The position numbers were made by a program, and so were the translations under genes. The notes beneath the pieces are model-generated. The model made no database searches, was not told the origin of the DNA, and worked only from the letters and a program-made list of their open reading frames with translations. This document shows, piece after piece, positions 41,801-50,591 of a stretch of DNA of 64,000 bases (position 1 is the stretch's first letter; every line of letters starts with the position of its first letter). This DNA is from Lentisalinibacter orientalis (GTDB lineage: Bacteria; Pseudomonadota; Gammaproteobacteria; Steroidobacterales; Woeseiaceae): contig NZ_JAPDRJ010000002.1 in the NCBI RefSeq assembly GCF_040706535.1, positions 186,001-250,000 on the forward strand, in the 5' to 3' direction.

Positions 41801-42162
41801 CTCACGTTCTCGCCCGTGCCCACCCAGAGCGTGTCCGGATCGTTGGGATCGAGAGTGATGCAGCCGATGGAATAGGATGGCTGGTCGTCGAAGATCGGCT
41901 CCCAGGTGGTGCCCGCGTTGGTCGTCTTCCACACGCCGCCGCTGCCCACCGCCACATACCAGATGCTCGGGTCCTCGGGGTGCAGCACGATGTCCGCAAT
42001 GCGCCCGGACATGAAGGCGGGTCCGATATTGCGCAGCTCCAGACCTTCCAGGGTCGGCGCGTTGAGTCCCGGCTCGACCTCCTCGTCGGAGGCGTCCGCC
42101 GCGAAGACGGCGAGTGGGAGCAAGAGGGAAGCAAACAGCAGTCTGGCGGACATCTTCATCAT
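38869..42162 (-). CDS. Large secreted BNR/sortilin-like beta-propeller protein
   Basis: A 1097-residue protein with a signal peptide (LLFASLLLPLAVFAADA) and many Asp-box (BNR) units of the type SxDGGETW: five have DGGETW exactly and several more are variants (THDGGENF, TVDGGGNW, TTNAGTTW). They form one or two beta-propellers in the first ~750 residues; the C-terminal third lacks them and looks like a beta-sandwich followed by a helical tail. It resembles VPS10/sortilin-type glycosyl-hydrolase-like proteins. No sialidase active-site set is recognised. It is probably an extracellular binding protein. Confidence 0.85.
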   Translation of the reverse strand: MMKMSARLLFASLLLPLAVFAADASDEEVEPGLNAPTLEGLELRNIGPAFMSGRIADIVLHPEDPSIWYVAVGSGGVWKTTNAGTTWEPIFDDQPSYSIGCITLDPNDPDTLWVGTGENVSGRHVGYGDGLYRSRDGGETWERMGLERSEHIGMIRIDPRDSNVIWVAAQGPLWSAGGQRGLYKSVDGGETWERLLGDDEYTGANEVHLDPRDPDVVYAVTWQRYRNVAALMNGGPGSGIHKSEDGGETWRELTEGLPEEDMGKIGLAISPQDPDVVYATIELARRTGGFWRSGDGGETWEKRNDYLSSGTGPHYYQELFASPHAFDRVYQMDVFLHVTHDGGENFTKMGFDAKHVDHHAMAFRPDDPDYLIVGTDGGIYESFDLGENWRYAANLPITQFYKVSVDYDEPFYNIYGGTQDNSTQGGPARTANVHGITNSDWFVALGGDGHEPEADPTNPDIVYVQWQQGNLNRYDRRTGETVYIQPQPARGEPEERFNWDAPILISPHDPARLYVGSQRLWRSDSRGDEWQALSGDLTRDIDRLRQPMMGTRWSFDAPWDLYAMSKYSTIANLDESPLVEGLIYVGTDDGLIQVTEDGGETWREIDSLPGVPDYFYVNDIKADLHDPDTVYVAVDNHKAGDFQPYILKSTNRGRSWRSIADGLPDRHIVWRVIQDHVDPDLLFAATELGLFFTVDGGGNWTELDGGIPTISFRDLEIQRRENDLVAASFGRGFFVLDDYSPLRELSGETLAEETVLFPVRDAAWYVPRDPLGCGTPGCQAFQGASFFVAPNPPFGAVFTYYLPEKIRSREEQRQEREKELKLEGAPIPFPDWDAVLDEELEEPPAVWLTVRDAAGEVVRHIEAPAEAGFHRVAWDLRYPDLSRWEPQSDEEPAPWEIRHGVLAEPGEYSVTLARRVNGRVETLGEPQGFRVNSIREPVLEGPAQSERVRFDRRVAELGRAVSAAVAAVEALTTETGAIKDVLTRSTADPALYATAQGIEERARRLGVRLSGHGERAEMGDAQPVSIARRLNVAGFGNTRNAYGPTGTQRTSLEIAEAEFAEVKQALDQLIDVELAGLKERLDGAGVPWSPGRGVPLR

Positions 42163-42250
42163 CCATCCTTCGGTGGCTGGGCCGGATTTCCGCCCGGCGG
42201 AAGGCCGGACGGACTGGGTGAAACACTATGCCATAACCGGCGGCGCCGGT

Positions 42251-43267
42251 TCAGCGGAAGCGGATGTCCAGGCACTCCGCGAGCACGCGGCGCAGCGCCG
42301 GCAACGAGCCCGGGTCCAGCACGTTGATGGCCGGCACACCGCTCAGCTTGTGCACCAGCGCTATCGCCGCGCTGGTGCTCGTGGCGGGCCCCATGACCAC
42401 GTCCGGGCGCAGGCCGAACGCATGCTCGACGCCGGTGACCGCATAGGGATCGGAGGCGCACAGGACGGCGCAGCGAATCCGCTCGCCGAGCTCGTCGATC
42501 GCTGCCGCGCCGTTGTAGGGCTCCAGCGGCGAGGCGCCGGCTTCCACCACCACCACGTCGGGCCGGCGCCGCGCGATCCGCCCGAGCAGCGGCCGGATGG
42601 CCGCCAGGAATACGTCCTCCGGCACCACGGTGGAAGGCAGGCCGGCGTCGACGAAGTCGAACACCGCATCGGCACCTGCGTCCTGGAAACTCAGCACGTC
42701 GCGGTAGCGGCCCGCTCCCGTGAGCTTCACGCCGACCACGTCGCGGCCGGTATTCGCCAGTTCGTGGACGATGACGCGTCCCGCGGTCGTCTTGCCGGCC
42801 GACATGGACGTGCCGTAGAGCAGCACCACCGGGCACTCGAGGGGCTGCGGCTCGGCCGGTTCGACGAAGTCCCCCATCGCGAGCTTGCGGCCGTCCCGCA
42901 GCACGTGTCCCCGGTACTCCAGCGAGAGCGGCCGGGGCAGCATGAGCGAGAGCGAGACGAAGCGTCCGAACAGGCCGGCGCCGGTCATCGCATGCATCTC
43001 GTCGCCCTCGATGTCGCGCCAGCTGCCGACTCCTTCCAGCGTGGCCTCCCGGTTGCCGAAGGCGCCCACCACGAGATCGCCCGGCAGCACCCGCACGTGC
43101 CGGCCCGTGGCGGTCTCGATCTCGTACAGCGGGCCGGGCGTGCCGGTGACGGCGCCCACCACGTAGTCGCCTCCCGCCCAGGCCGTATGCGGGAGACGTT
43201 CGATGGCGAACGGCTCCACGTCGAGGTCCGCGATGCGGGTCAGGCTGCCGAGGAACAGGCCGGTCAT
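42251..43267 (-). CDS. P-loop NTP-binding protein of unknown function (distantly DUF1611-like)
   Basis: A 338-residue protein. The first ~145 residues are strand-rich with no known motif. The C-terminal domain has a P-loop in GTSMSAGKTTAGR (about 152-164), a later VEAGASPLEP strand and a VMGPATSTSAAIAL segment, a layout like BioD-type and DUF1611 P-loop proteins. Its ATG overlaps the stop of the M20 peptidase gene (ATGA), so translation is coupled. DUF1611 proteins act in D-amino-acid N-acetylation, but I cannot show that this one does. Confidence 0.65.
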   Translation of the reverse strand: MTGLFLGSLTRIADLDVEPFAIERLPHTAWAGGDYVVGAVTGTPGPLYEIETATGRHVRVLPGDLVVGAFGNREATLEGVGSWRDIEGDEMHAMTGAGLFGRFVSLSLMLPRPLSLEYRGHVLRDGRKLAMGDFVEPAEPQPLECPVVLLYGTSMSAGKTTAGRVIVHELANTGRDVVGVKLTGAGRYRDVLSFQDAGADAVFDFVDAGLPSTVVPEDVFLAAIRPLLGRIARRRPDVVVVEAGASPLEPYNGAAAIDELGERIRCAVLCASDPYAVTGVEHAFGLRPDVVMGPATSTSAAIALVHKLSGVPAINVLDPGSLPALRRVLAECLDIRFR

Positions 43268-44439
43268 GCCGCGTCTCCCCCGGCGATGTCCGGTGCGAGG
43301 AGCAGGGAGCCCAGCAGTGCGGTGCGCTCCAGCGTGCGGTCGAGGTACAGGAACTCGTGCTCGGCATGGGCGCCGTCGCCGACCGGGCCGAGTCCGTCCA
43401 GGGTGGCGGTGTACAGACTGGTGGTATTGCCGTCGGAGCCGCCGCCGGCGCGGGCCTCGGTGAGATGGAGTCCGAGCGCCTCGCCGTGGGCCCGGGCCGT
43501 CTCCCACAGGGCACGGTTGCGCGGCGTCGGCTCCAGCGCCGGCCGGCCGAAGCCGCCCTCGGCGCGGATGCGCACGCCCGGCGTCACCGGCTCCAGACTC
43601 CGAATGGCCGCATCGATCCGTTGCGCATCGTCATGGGTCGGCACGCGGACGTCGATCACCGCCTGACTGAGCGGCGCGATCACGTTGGGCCGCATGCCGC
43701 CGTCGACGGTACCCACGTTCACGGTGACGCCCCGCTGCGCATCGTTCAGCGCGAACAGTTTCTGGATGACGTGGGAGAGTTCCAGGATGGCGCTGGCACC
43801 GCCCTCCGGATCCAGTCCCGCGTGGGCCGCCTTGCCGTGAACGGTCACGGTGTAGCGCGCCACTCCCTTGCGCGCCGTCTTCAGCTGCCCCTCCGCGCCC
43901 AGCGAGGGCTCCAGCACGTAGGCGCGCCGGGCGATGCGCGCGAGCCGGCGGACGTGGCGGCCGGAATCGCGGCTGCCGATCTCCTCGTCGGCATTCACGA
44001 ACACCACCGGCGTCAACGGCGGCTCGAGACCGAGGGCGCGCAGGGCCGCCAGCGCGAAGACGATCTGCGCGAGCCCGCCCTTCATGTCGAATACGCCGGG
44101 CCCGCGGATGACGTTGCCGTCCACCTCGAACGGCCGCTCGGCCAGCGTGCCGACGGGCCAGACCGTATCGTAGTGACCGATCAGCAACTGCACTCCGGCG
44201 CTGCGCCGCCGGTGGCGCGGCCGCGCGTAGAGATGCCCTCCGGTCTGCCGGCCGTGCAGCGGCTGCGTGCGGTAACCGAGTTCTTCAAGGCCGGCGGCGA
44301 GCAGGGAGCGCACCCGCCGCTGGGTCTCGGGCACGGACGAGGGGGACTCCGCCTCGACCAGGTCGCGCAGGAAAGCGATGAGCCGGTTCCGCTCGGTCTC
44401 GAGCTGCGCCAGGATCTCGGGTCCACGCAGCCGGTCCAT
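43264..44439 (-). CDS. M20 family metallopeptidase / amidohydrolase (carboxypeptidase G2-like)
   Basis: A 391-residue di-zinc hydrolase of N-acyl amino acids or dipeptides. Ligands are seen in GHYDTVWPVG, the bridging Asp in GVFDMKGGL, the catalytic Glu pair in NADEEIGS, and the C-terminal His in GDGAHAEHEFL. The lid domain includes VHGKAAHAGLDPEGGA, the dimer-interface histidine. It is the middle gene of an operon with a flavin-reductase-like gene upstream (4 bases) and the P-loop protein downstream. The substrate is unknown. Confidence 0.87.
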   Translation of the reverse strand: MDRLRGPEILAQLETERNRLIAFLRDLVEAESPSSVPETQRRVRSLLAAGLEELGYRTQPLHGRQTGGHLYARPRHRRRSAGVQLLIGHYDTVWPVGTLAERPFEVDGNVIRGPGVFDMKGGLAQIVFALAALRALGLEPPLTPVVFVNADEEIGSRDSGRHVRRLARIARRAYVLEPSLGAEGQLKTARKGVARYTVTVHGKAAHAGLDPEGGASAILELSHVIQKLFALNDAQRGVTVNVGTVDGGMRPNVIAPLSQAVIDVRVPTHDDAQRIDAAIRSLEPVTPGVRIRAEGGFGRPALEPTPRNRALWETARAHGEALGLHLTEARAGGGSDGNTTSLYTATLDGLGPVGDGAHAEHEFLYLDRTLERTALLGSLLLAPDIAGGDAA

Positions 44440-44442
44440 CGC

Positions 44443-45051
44443 CTATTTCTTCATGTCGGCCGGGAACGGGAAGGCGTTCGAAGCGTCGATGCTCGCGAAG
44501 CGCCCGGGGTGGAGATAGGCGAACAGGGGCGCGTCGCGGATCAGCTCCTGGTCGTCGCGGTCGGAGGCGCGCAGCGCGGCGGCGTCGATCCGGGCGGCGA
44601 CGATGCGGCCGGTGACCAGGCTGTTGACGCCGAAGTCGTCGTAGGTGCGGTGGTGCTCGCATTCCAGGAACAGATACGCATCCTCGATGAACACGCCGTC
44701 GACCTTCTCCGCCGGAAACGTGGTGAACGCATCCAGCACCGGCTTGTCCCCGGAGTCGCACCGGGGCGAGGCGGCCAGGCCGGCGAACAGGACCTGGGAC
44801 GGTCGCGGGTAGCTGACCGTAAAGACGCCCGTGCGGCGGATGTTGCGATACGTGCTGTGGGACGGCGTGCAGACGAAGCCGAAGTAGTTCTCCCAGCCCA
44901 TGGGGCTGACCATGTGCTTTGGCGCGAGATCCGGGCTGCCGTCCTCGTCCCGGGTGCCCACCAGCACCAGCGGCGCCACCGTGAAGCAACGTTCCCAGAC
45001 GGGGCGCGACACGTCCAGCGTCACGAGCCGGCTGCGGGGTGCGTCTGTCAT
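44443..45051 (-). CDS. Flavin reductase family / DIM6-NTAB-like FMN-binding protein
   Basis: A 202-residue protein of the split-barrel flavin-reductase family: RCFTVAPLVLVGTRDEDGSPDLAPKH is the opening strand region (here in part), then MGWENYFGFVCTP and the RRTGVFTVSYP strand. It likely binds FMN and transfers hydride from NAD(P)H. The ATG at 45051 follows GGGAGGTCGGG. It is the first gene of a three-gene operon. Together with the M20 enzyme and P-loop protein it forms an unusual set. Confidence 0.78.
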   Translation of the reverse strand: MTDAPRSRLVTLDVSRPVWERCFTVAPLVLVGTRDEDGSPDLAPKHMVSPMGWENYFGFVCTPSHSTYRNIRRTGVFTVSYPRPSQVLFAGLAASPRCDSGDKPVLDAFTTFPAEKVDGVFIEDAYLFLECEHHRTYDDFGVNSLVTGRIVAARIDAAALRASDRDDQELIRDAPLFAYLHPGRFASIDASNAFPFPADMKK

Positions 45052-45197
45052 CCCGACCTCCCTCGGGTGTCCGCAAGAGGCTGCCTGCAAGAGGCTGTCT
45101 GCGACGGACCGCCTGCGGGCCTCGCTTCCACGCTACCGCCGGTCCCGGGCCGGACCAATAAGTAGATGTCGCCGGCACGTCGGGCCCGCCGGGAAGG

Positions 45198-45659
45198 TCA
45201 GGGAATGGGCAGCTCCGTCGTGCGCCGCACCGTGCGCAGGGCGACGCTGGAGTGCACCCTGGCGACGCCGGGCAGCGTGGCGAGGTGCTGGCGATGGATG
45301 CGCTCGAAGTCCGCCATGTCGGCGACCACCAGACGCAGCAGGTAATCGAACTCGCCGGTCATCAGATAGCACTCCATCACCTCCGGCAGCTCGCGCACGG
45401 CCGCCTCGAAGGCGTCGAGGTCGCTCTGCTCCTCGCGCTGCAGGGTGATGCTCACGAAGACGTTGCCCGGCAGGCCGACGCGGTTCTGGTCGAGCAGCGC
45501 CGCATAGCGCTGGATGAGCCCGGCCCGCTCCAGTGCGCGCACCCGGCGCAGGCAGGCCGATTCGGAGAGATTCACGCGCGCGGCAAGCTCCACGTTGCTG
45601 ATGCGCCCGTCGCGCTGCAGGGCGTGCAGTATGGCTCTGTCGTAACGGTCCAAATTCAT
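45198..45659 (-). CDS. Lrp/AsnC family transcriptional regulator
   Basis: A 153-residue feast/famine regulator. The helix-turn-helix is ISNVELAARVNLSESACLRRV (residues 20-40); the C-terminal RAM domain (VFVSITLQRE, YLMTGEFDYLLRLVV) binds amino acids. It is divergent from alanine dehydrogenase, with 142 bases between, the usual place for an Lrp-type activator of ald. Alanine or branched-chain amino acids are likely ligands. It may also control the flavin-reductase operon, which lies downstream on the same strand. Confidence 0.88.
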   Translation of the reverse strand: MNLDRYDRAILHALQRDGRISNVELAARVNLSESACLRRVRALERAGLIQRYAALLDQNRVGLPGNVFVSITLQREEQSDLDAFEAAVRELPEVMECYLMTGEFDYLLRLVVADMADFERIHRQHLATLPGVARVHSSVALRTVRRTTELPIP

Positions 45660-45801
45660 CGCAGGAAATTGCCTGTTAAGAATTATTTATCGCAGATTCT
45701 GCCACGAAAGTGAGTCGCCATGCCCGTGATTCGCAACGGCCGCCGGCGCCCGGCGCTAAGCTGTGGGTATCTGAGACTGCCGGCGAGACAGGGGGAACAT
45801 C
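45660..45801. promoter_or_regulatory. Divergent lrp-type/ald control region
   Basis: The first ~55 bases are AT-rich (TTAAGAATTATTTATCG) in an otherwise GC-rich window, and GCAGA-T-TCTGC (45692-45702) is a short perfect palindrome. These are the features expected of an Lrp-bound region. I could not assign -10/-35 boxes firmly. AGGGGGAAC just before 45802 is the ribosome site for ald. Confidence 0.4.
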
Positions 45802-46923
45802 ATGCGTATCGGCGTACCGAAAGAGATCAAGGTCCACGAGTACCGGGTCGGCATGGTGCCGGCCGGCGTGAAGGAGATGGTGCAGGCGGGCCACGAGGTG
45901 ATCGTCGAGACCGGTGCCGGGCTCGCCATCAACATGAGCGACGACGACTACCGCGCGGCCGGTGCCAGCATCGCAGCGGACGCCGCCGAGGTGTTCGAGC
46001 AGGGCGAGCTCATCGTCAAGGTGAAGGAGCCCCAGCTGAAGGAATGCGAGATGCTGCGCGAGGGGCAGGTGCTGTTCACCTACCTGCATCTCGCGGCCGA
46101 CCCGCAGCAGGCGGAGGGCCTGGTGAAGTCCGGCTGCACGGCCATCGCCTACGAGACGGTCACCGGCCCCGGCGGCTCACTGCCGCTGCTGACGCCCATG
46201 AGCGAGGTGGCCGGACGCATGTCCATCCAGGCCGGCGCCTTCGCGCTGCAGAAGGCCGGCGGCGGCCGCGGCATCCTGCTCGGCGGCGTGCCCGGCGTGC
46301 GGCCCGCCCGGGTCGTCGTGCTGGGCGGCGGCGTCGCCGGCACGAATGCGGCGGAGATGGCCATGGGCCTCGGCGCCGAGGTGACGGTGATCGACCGCTC
46401 CGTGCCCCGGCTGCGGCAGCTGAACGACATCTTCGGCGGTCGCCTGAAGACGGAGTTTTCCACCCAGCATTCCATCGACACCCTGGTGCCGCGGGCGGAT
46501 CTCGTGATCGGCTCGGTGCTCATCACCGGCCACGCCGCGCCCAAGCTGGTGACGAAGGAACACGTGAAGGCGATGTGGCCCGGTTCGGTGCTGGTCGATA
46601 TCTCCATCGACCAGGGCGGCTGCTTCGAGACCAGCCGGCCGACCACCCACGCGGAGCCCACCTACATCGTGGACGACGTGGTGCACTACTGCGTCACCAA
46701 CATGCCGGGGGCGGTACCGCGCACCTCCACGTTCGCGCTGACCAACGTGACGCTGCCCTTCGTACGCGCGCTGGCGGACCACGGCTGGCGCAAGGCGCTG
46801 GCGGCCGACGAGCACCTGGCCCGCGGGCTGAACGTGCACGCCGGCCACGTCACCCACGAGGCCGTGGCGGAGGATCTCGGCTACAGGTACATGCCGCCGG
46901 AGGAAGCGGTCCGCGCGGCCTAG
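45802..46923 (+). CDS. ald: Alanine dehydrogenase
   Basis: A 373-residue enzyme that interconverts alanine and pyruvate plus ammonia with NAD+. The N-terminal MRIGVPKEIK, VKVKEPQ with the catalytic Lys, TYLHLAAD with the catalytic His, and the nucleotide loop LGGGVAGTNAAEMAMGLGA (from about residue 174) are all canonical, and length is normal. Divergence from an Lrp-type gene fits regulation by alanine. The reaction can supply ammonia or carbon from alanine. Confidence 0.93.
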   Translation: MRIGVPKEIKVHEYRVGMVPAGVKEMVQAGHEVIVETGAGLAINMSDDDYRAAGASIAADAAEVFEQGELIVKVKEPQLKECEMLREGQVLFTYLHLAADPQQAEGLVKSGCTAIAYETVTGPGGSLPLLTPMSEVAGRMSIQAGAFALQKAGGGRGILLGGVPGVRPARVVVLGGGVAGTNAAEMAMGLGAEVTVIDRSVPRLRQLNDIFGGRLKTEFSTQHSIDTLVPRADLVIGSVLITGHAAPKLVTKEHVKAMWPGSVLVDISIDQGGCFETSRPTTHAEPTYIVDDVVHYCVTNMPGAVPRTSTFALTNVTLPFVRALADHGWRKALAADEHLARGLNVHAGHVTHEAVAEDLGYRYMPPEEAVRAA

Positions 46924-46964
46924 CCGCCCTCGCCGCCGCTCTGGCCGCCGCTCCGGCCGCCGCG

Positions 46965-48542
46965 CTAGCCGGACACCCGCCGGCCGCCCTGCCAGTAGCG
47001 GTCGCGCAGTTTGAACTTCTGCAGCTTGCCCGTGGCGGTGCGGGGCAGTTCCTCGATGAACTCCACCGACGTGGGGCACTTGAAGTGCGCCATGTTGTCC
47101 CGGCAGAAGGCGATCAGCTCCTCCTCGCCCACGTCGTGACCGTCGCGCAGCACCACCAGCGCCTTCGGCGTCTCGCCCCACTTCTCGTGGGGCACGCCGA
47201 TGACGGCGCACTCCAGCACCGCGGGGTGCCTGTACAGCGTGTCCTCGATGTCCGGCGAGCTGATGTTCTCGCCGCCGGAGATGATCACGTCCTTCTTGCG
47301 GTCCACGATGTGGATGTTGCCGACGGCGTCCCACACGGCGAGATCGCCGGTGTGGAAGTAGCCGTCGCGGATGGCCCGGTCCGTCTCCTCGGGCTGCTCC
47401 CAGTAACCCTCGAACACCACGTTGGAGCGGGCGCAGACCTCGCCCACCGACTCGCCGTCCTTCGGCACCTCGTTGCCGTCGCCGTCCAGCAGCCGGATAT
47501 CGACGCCGATGCCCGGCACGCCGGCACGCGCCCGGCGCTGCCAGTCGTCCCCGGCCGTCGCGAAGTCCGGGCTCGAGTAGGTCAGGAACGGTGACGTCTC
47601 GGTGAGGCCGTAGAGCTGGATGAACTCCCAGCCGAGCTCGCGCTCCAGCCGCTCGATGAAGGCGGCGGGCGGCGGCGCGCCGGCCACCGTGAATCGCGGC
47701 TTCACGGCGATGTCGTGGGCGTCCTTGTCCGGGTAATCGAGGATCGTGCGCAGCACCGCCGGCGCCATGCAGGCGAAGGTCACGCCCTCCTCAGCCATCA
47801 ACTCGTAGATGCGCCGGCCCTCCACCGCGCGCAAGATCACGTGGGTGCCGCCCATGCCGGTCAGCGCGTAGACGCCGCCCCAGCCGTTGACGTGGAACAG
47901 CGGCAGCGTCCACAGCTCCACGTCGTCGTGGGCCACGCGCAGATGGGCGATCAGGCTGTAGGCGTTGAGGTAGCAGTTGCGGTGCGTGAGCATGACGCCC
48001 TTCGGGCGCGCCGTCGTGCCGGAGGTATAGTTGATCGAGACGATGTCGTTCTCGTCCCTCTCCGGGGGCGTCGGCGGCTCCGGCGAGGCCGCGGCGATCA
48101 GCGTCTCCCAGTCCGTCCAGCCATCCCGATCGGCGCCGTCGTGGGCGGCCACCACCCAGTGCTCCACCGTGACCAGCCGGTCGCGGATGGCGTCCACCAT
48201 GCCGGTGTACTCGTAGTCGACCAGCACCGCCTTCACGCCGGCGTGGTCGATGATGTAGGCATGGTCCTCCGGCGTCAGGCGGTAGTTCAGCGGCACCAGG
48301 ATCGCGCCGATGCGGGCGGTGGCGTAGAAACTCTCCAGGAAGAAGTGGGAGTTCGGACTGAGGATGCAGACCCGGTCTCCCTGCCCGATGCCGAGCCCCG
48401 CCAGCGCGTTGGCCAGCCGCCAGACCCGTTCCGCGTATTCGGCGTACTTATAGCGCCGGTCGCCGTCCACGACCGCGGTCTTGCCGGGGTACAGGCGCAC
48501 GGGGCGCTCCAGGAAATCGTCGACGAGCAGCGGTACCTGCAT
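46965..48542 (-). CDS. Acyl-CoA synthetase (AMP-forming), medium/long-chain or methylmercaptopropionate type
   Basis: A 525-residue adenylate-forming enzyme that activates a carboxylic acid as its CoA thioester. AMP-binding motif YTSGTTARPKGV (about 174-185), QLYGLTETSP, the GYFHTGDLAV hinge and the C-terminal catalytic lysine in TATGKLQKF are all present. The sequence resembles the DmdB/fatty-acid-CoA ligase group. The gene is separated from the convergent ald gene by 41 bases. The acid substrate cannot be told. Confidence 0.88.
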   Translation of the reverse strand: MQVPLLVDDFLERPVRLYPGKTAVVDGDRRYKYAEYAERVWRLANALAGLGIGQGDRVCILSPNSHFFLESFYATARIGAILVPLNYRLTPEDHAYIIDHAGVKAVLVDYEYTGMVDAIRDRLVTVEHWVVAAHDGADRDGWTDWETLIAAASPEPPTPPERDENDIVSINYTSGTTARPKGVMLTHRNCYLNAYSLIAHLRVAHDDVELWTLPLFHVNGWGGVYALTGMGGTHVILRAVEGRRIYELMAEEGVTFACMAPAVLRTILDYPDKDAHDIAVKPRFTVAGAPPPAAFIERLERELGWEFIQLYGLTETSPFLTYSSPDFATAGDDWQRRARAGVPGIGVDIRLLDGDGNEVPKDGESVGEVCARSNVVFEGYWEQPEETDRAIRDGYFHTGDLAVWDAVGNIHIVDRKKDVIISGGENISSPDIEDTLYRHPAVLECAVIGVPHEKWGETPKALVVLRDGHDVGEEELIAFCRDNMAHFKCPTSVEFIEELPRTATGKLQKFKLRDRYWQGGRRVSG

Positions 48543-48738
48543 GCGGCATCCCCCCTTTCCGGTTTCTCGTTGTCGATGTCACCGCGCGACGCTGCGACTC
48601 CACCGATTATGCGCACTCCCGGCGCGGGAATCACCTGCTGCGGCCGCGCTGCGGTCGGCCACGGCAGACAGCGGCCGGCGCTCTCGCGTAGGCTGGCGGC
48701 ATGATCACGGGCTGCGAGCAGGACTCCTGGGCATCGGC

Positions 48739-49773
48739 ATGGACCCGTCGGGCTGGCCGCTGACGGCGCTGGTGGCCGCGTTCGGCGCGGCGGCGGTGCT
48801 GATCGGCGTGTTCGGCGTGATCATGACCCGGGCGGCGCGCGACCTCGCCCACCGCACCGGTTTCGGCGAGGCGCTCACGGGCGCCGTGCTGATCGGCGGC
48901 GCCACGTCCCTGTCCGGCATCACCACGTCGGTGACCGCCGCCTGGAACGGGCACGCGGAACTGGCGGTGAGCAATGCCCTCGGCGGCATTGCGGCCCAGA
49001 CGGCGTTCCTCGCCATTGCGGACATCTTCTATCGCCGGGCCAACCTGGAACATGCGGCGGCGTCGGTCGAGAACCTGATGATGTGCGCTTTCCTGATGAT
49101 CCTGCTCGCCCTGCAGATGGTCGCCTTCGCCGTACCCGGGCTCGCCGTGCTCGGCGTACACCCCGGCAGTGCGGTGCTGATCGGCGCCTATCTCCTGGGC
49201 CTGTCGCTGCTGATGCGCACCCACAAGAGCCCCATGTGGCTGCCGAAGCGCACGGCGGACACGCGCCCGGACGGCAGCGCCCTACCCCTGCGCACCCGGC
49301 TCGCACTCTCGTCGCTGTGGCTGACTTTCGTCGGCTGCGCCGCCGTGGTGGCCGCCTCGGGCTGGGTCCTCGCGCGGGTCGCCGTGCCGCTCGCCGCCCG
49401 CACGGGACTGTCGGAGAGTTTCGTCGGCGGCACGCTTACCGCGGTCGCCACCTCGCTGCCGGAACTGGTCATCGCGGTCACGGCGGTGCGCATGGGCGCG
49501 CTCACGCTGGCGGTCGGCGACATCGTCGGCGGCAACGCCTTCGATACGCTGTTCGTGGCCATCTCCGACTTCGCCTACCGGGAGGGTTCCATCTATGCGG
49601 CCGTCGCGGGCGCCGAGCTGCTCTGGCTGGCCGTGACCCTGCTGATGACCGCCGTCCTGATGGCCGGGCTGCTGTTCCGCGAACGCCACGGGGTGGGCAA
49701 CATCGGCTTCGAGAGCGTTCTGCTGCTGCTCGTCTATCTGGCGGGCGCCGGCCTCGTCGGACTCGCCAGCTGA
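48739..49773 (+). CDS. Sodium/calcium exchanger (CaCA) family membrane protein
   Basis: A 344-residue protein with about ten hydrophobic helices arranged as two halves. The first half contains GGATSLSGITTSVTAAWNGH and the second TAVATSLPELVIAVTAVRMG with GGNAFDTLF, the paired alpha repeats (GxTSxPE-like) of CaCA exchangers. The first repeat is degenerate (SLSGITTS where SxPE is usual), so ion selectivity is uncertain. The start at 48739 is the first ATG that leaves out a non-conserved cysteine/Arg-rich stretch. It is convergent with the transporter operon. Confidence 0.8.
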   Translation: MDPSGWPLTALVAAFGAAAVLIGVFGVIMTRAARDLAHRTGFGEALTGAVLIGGATSLSGITTSVTAAWNGHAELAVSNALGGIAAQTAFLAIADIFYRRANLEHAAASVENLMMCAFLMILLALQMVAFAVPGLAVLGVHPGSAVLIGAYLLGLSLLMRTHKSPMWLPKRTADTRPDGSALPLRTRLALSSLWLTFVGCAAVVAASGWVLARVAVPLAARTGLSESFVGGTLTAVATSLPELVIAVTAVRMGALTLAVGDIVGGNAFDTLFVAISDFAYREGSIYAAVAGAELLWLAVTLLMTAVLMAGLLFRERHGVGNIGFESVLLLLVYLAGAGLVGLAS

Positions 49774-49778
49774 CGCCC

Positions 49779-50591
49779 TCAGCCCGGCGGCGGCTCCGTG
49801 GCGCGGCGACGGGTGACGGCGAACGCGATCAGGACGCCCACGGAGACGACGGCGATGATCAGGGTGGCGAGCGCATTGATGTCCGGCGTCACGCCGAGCT
49901 TCACCTTCGAGAAGATCAGCATCGGCAGCGTGCTCGCACCCGGGCCGGAGACGAAACTCGCGATGACGAGATCGTCCAGCGAGAGCGTGAACGCGAGCAG
50001 CCAGCCGGCCGCCATGGAAGGGGCGATCAGGGGCAGCGTGATGTCGAACAGCACCCGGTGCGGCCTGCCGCCAAGGTCCATGGCCGCCTCCTCCAGCGAG
50101 GTATCGAGCACGACGACCCGGGAGCGGACGACGACGGCCACGTACGCCATGGCGAAGGTGATGTGGGCGATGGTGATGGTCGTGGCGCCCCGGCCTCCCG
50201 GCCAGCCGATGAGGCCCTGCAGCGTCACGAACAGGAGCAGCAGCGACAGGCCGGTGATCACCTCCGGCATCACCAGCGGCGCGGTGATCATGCCGGTGAA
50301 CAGCGTCCTGCCGCGGAAGCGGTGGAAGCGCGCCAGGGCGAGCCCGGCCATGGTCCCGAGCACGGTCGCGACGGTCGCTGTGACGAGCGCGACGCGCAGA
50401 CTGAGCAACGCCGCATCGAGCACCTGCTCGTTGCGCAGGAGTTCCCCGTACCAGCGCGTGGAGAAGCCGCCCCACACGGTGACCAGCCGCGAGTCGTTGA
50501 ACGAGTAGATCACGACCAGCACAATCGGCAGGTAGAGGAACGCATAGCCGAAGGCGAGCACGCTCAGCAGGAAATGCGACCGGCGCCTCAT
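49779..50591 (-). CDS. potI: Polyamine-type ABC transporter permease (PotI-like)
   Basis: A 270-residue permease with six helices. The EAA loop reads EEAAMDLGGRPHRVLFDITLPLIAPS, the coupling site to the ATPase. Sequence and gene order (binding protein, ATPase, PotH-like, PotI-like) match spermidine/putrescine importers of the PotFGHI type. The ATG at 50591 overlaps the stop of the PotH-like gene by 4 bases. It imports substrate across the inner membrane. Confidence 0.88.
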   Translation of the reverse strand: MRRRSHFLLSVLAFGYAFLYLPIVLVVIYSFNDSRLVTVWGGFSTRWYGELLRNEQVLDAALLSLRVALVTATVATVLGTMAGLALARFHRFRGRTLFTGMITAPLVMPEVITGLSLLLLFVTLQGLIGWPGGRGATTITIAHITFAMAYVAVVVRSRVVVLDTSLEEAAMDLGGRPHRVLFDITLPLIAPSMAAGWLLAFTLSLDDLVIASFVSGPGASTLPMLIFSKVKLGVTPDINALATLIIAVVSVGVLIAFAVTRRRATEPPPG

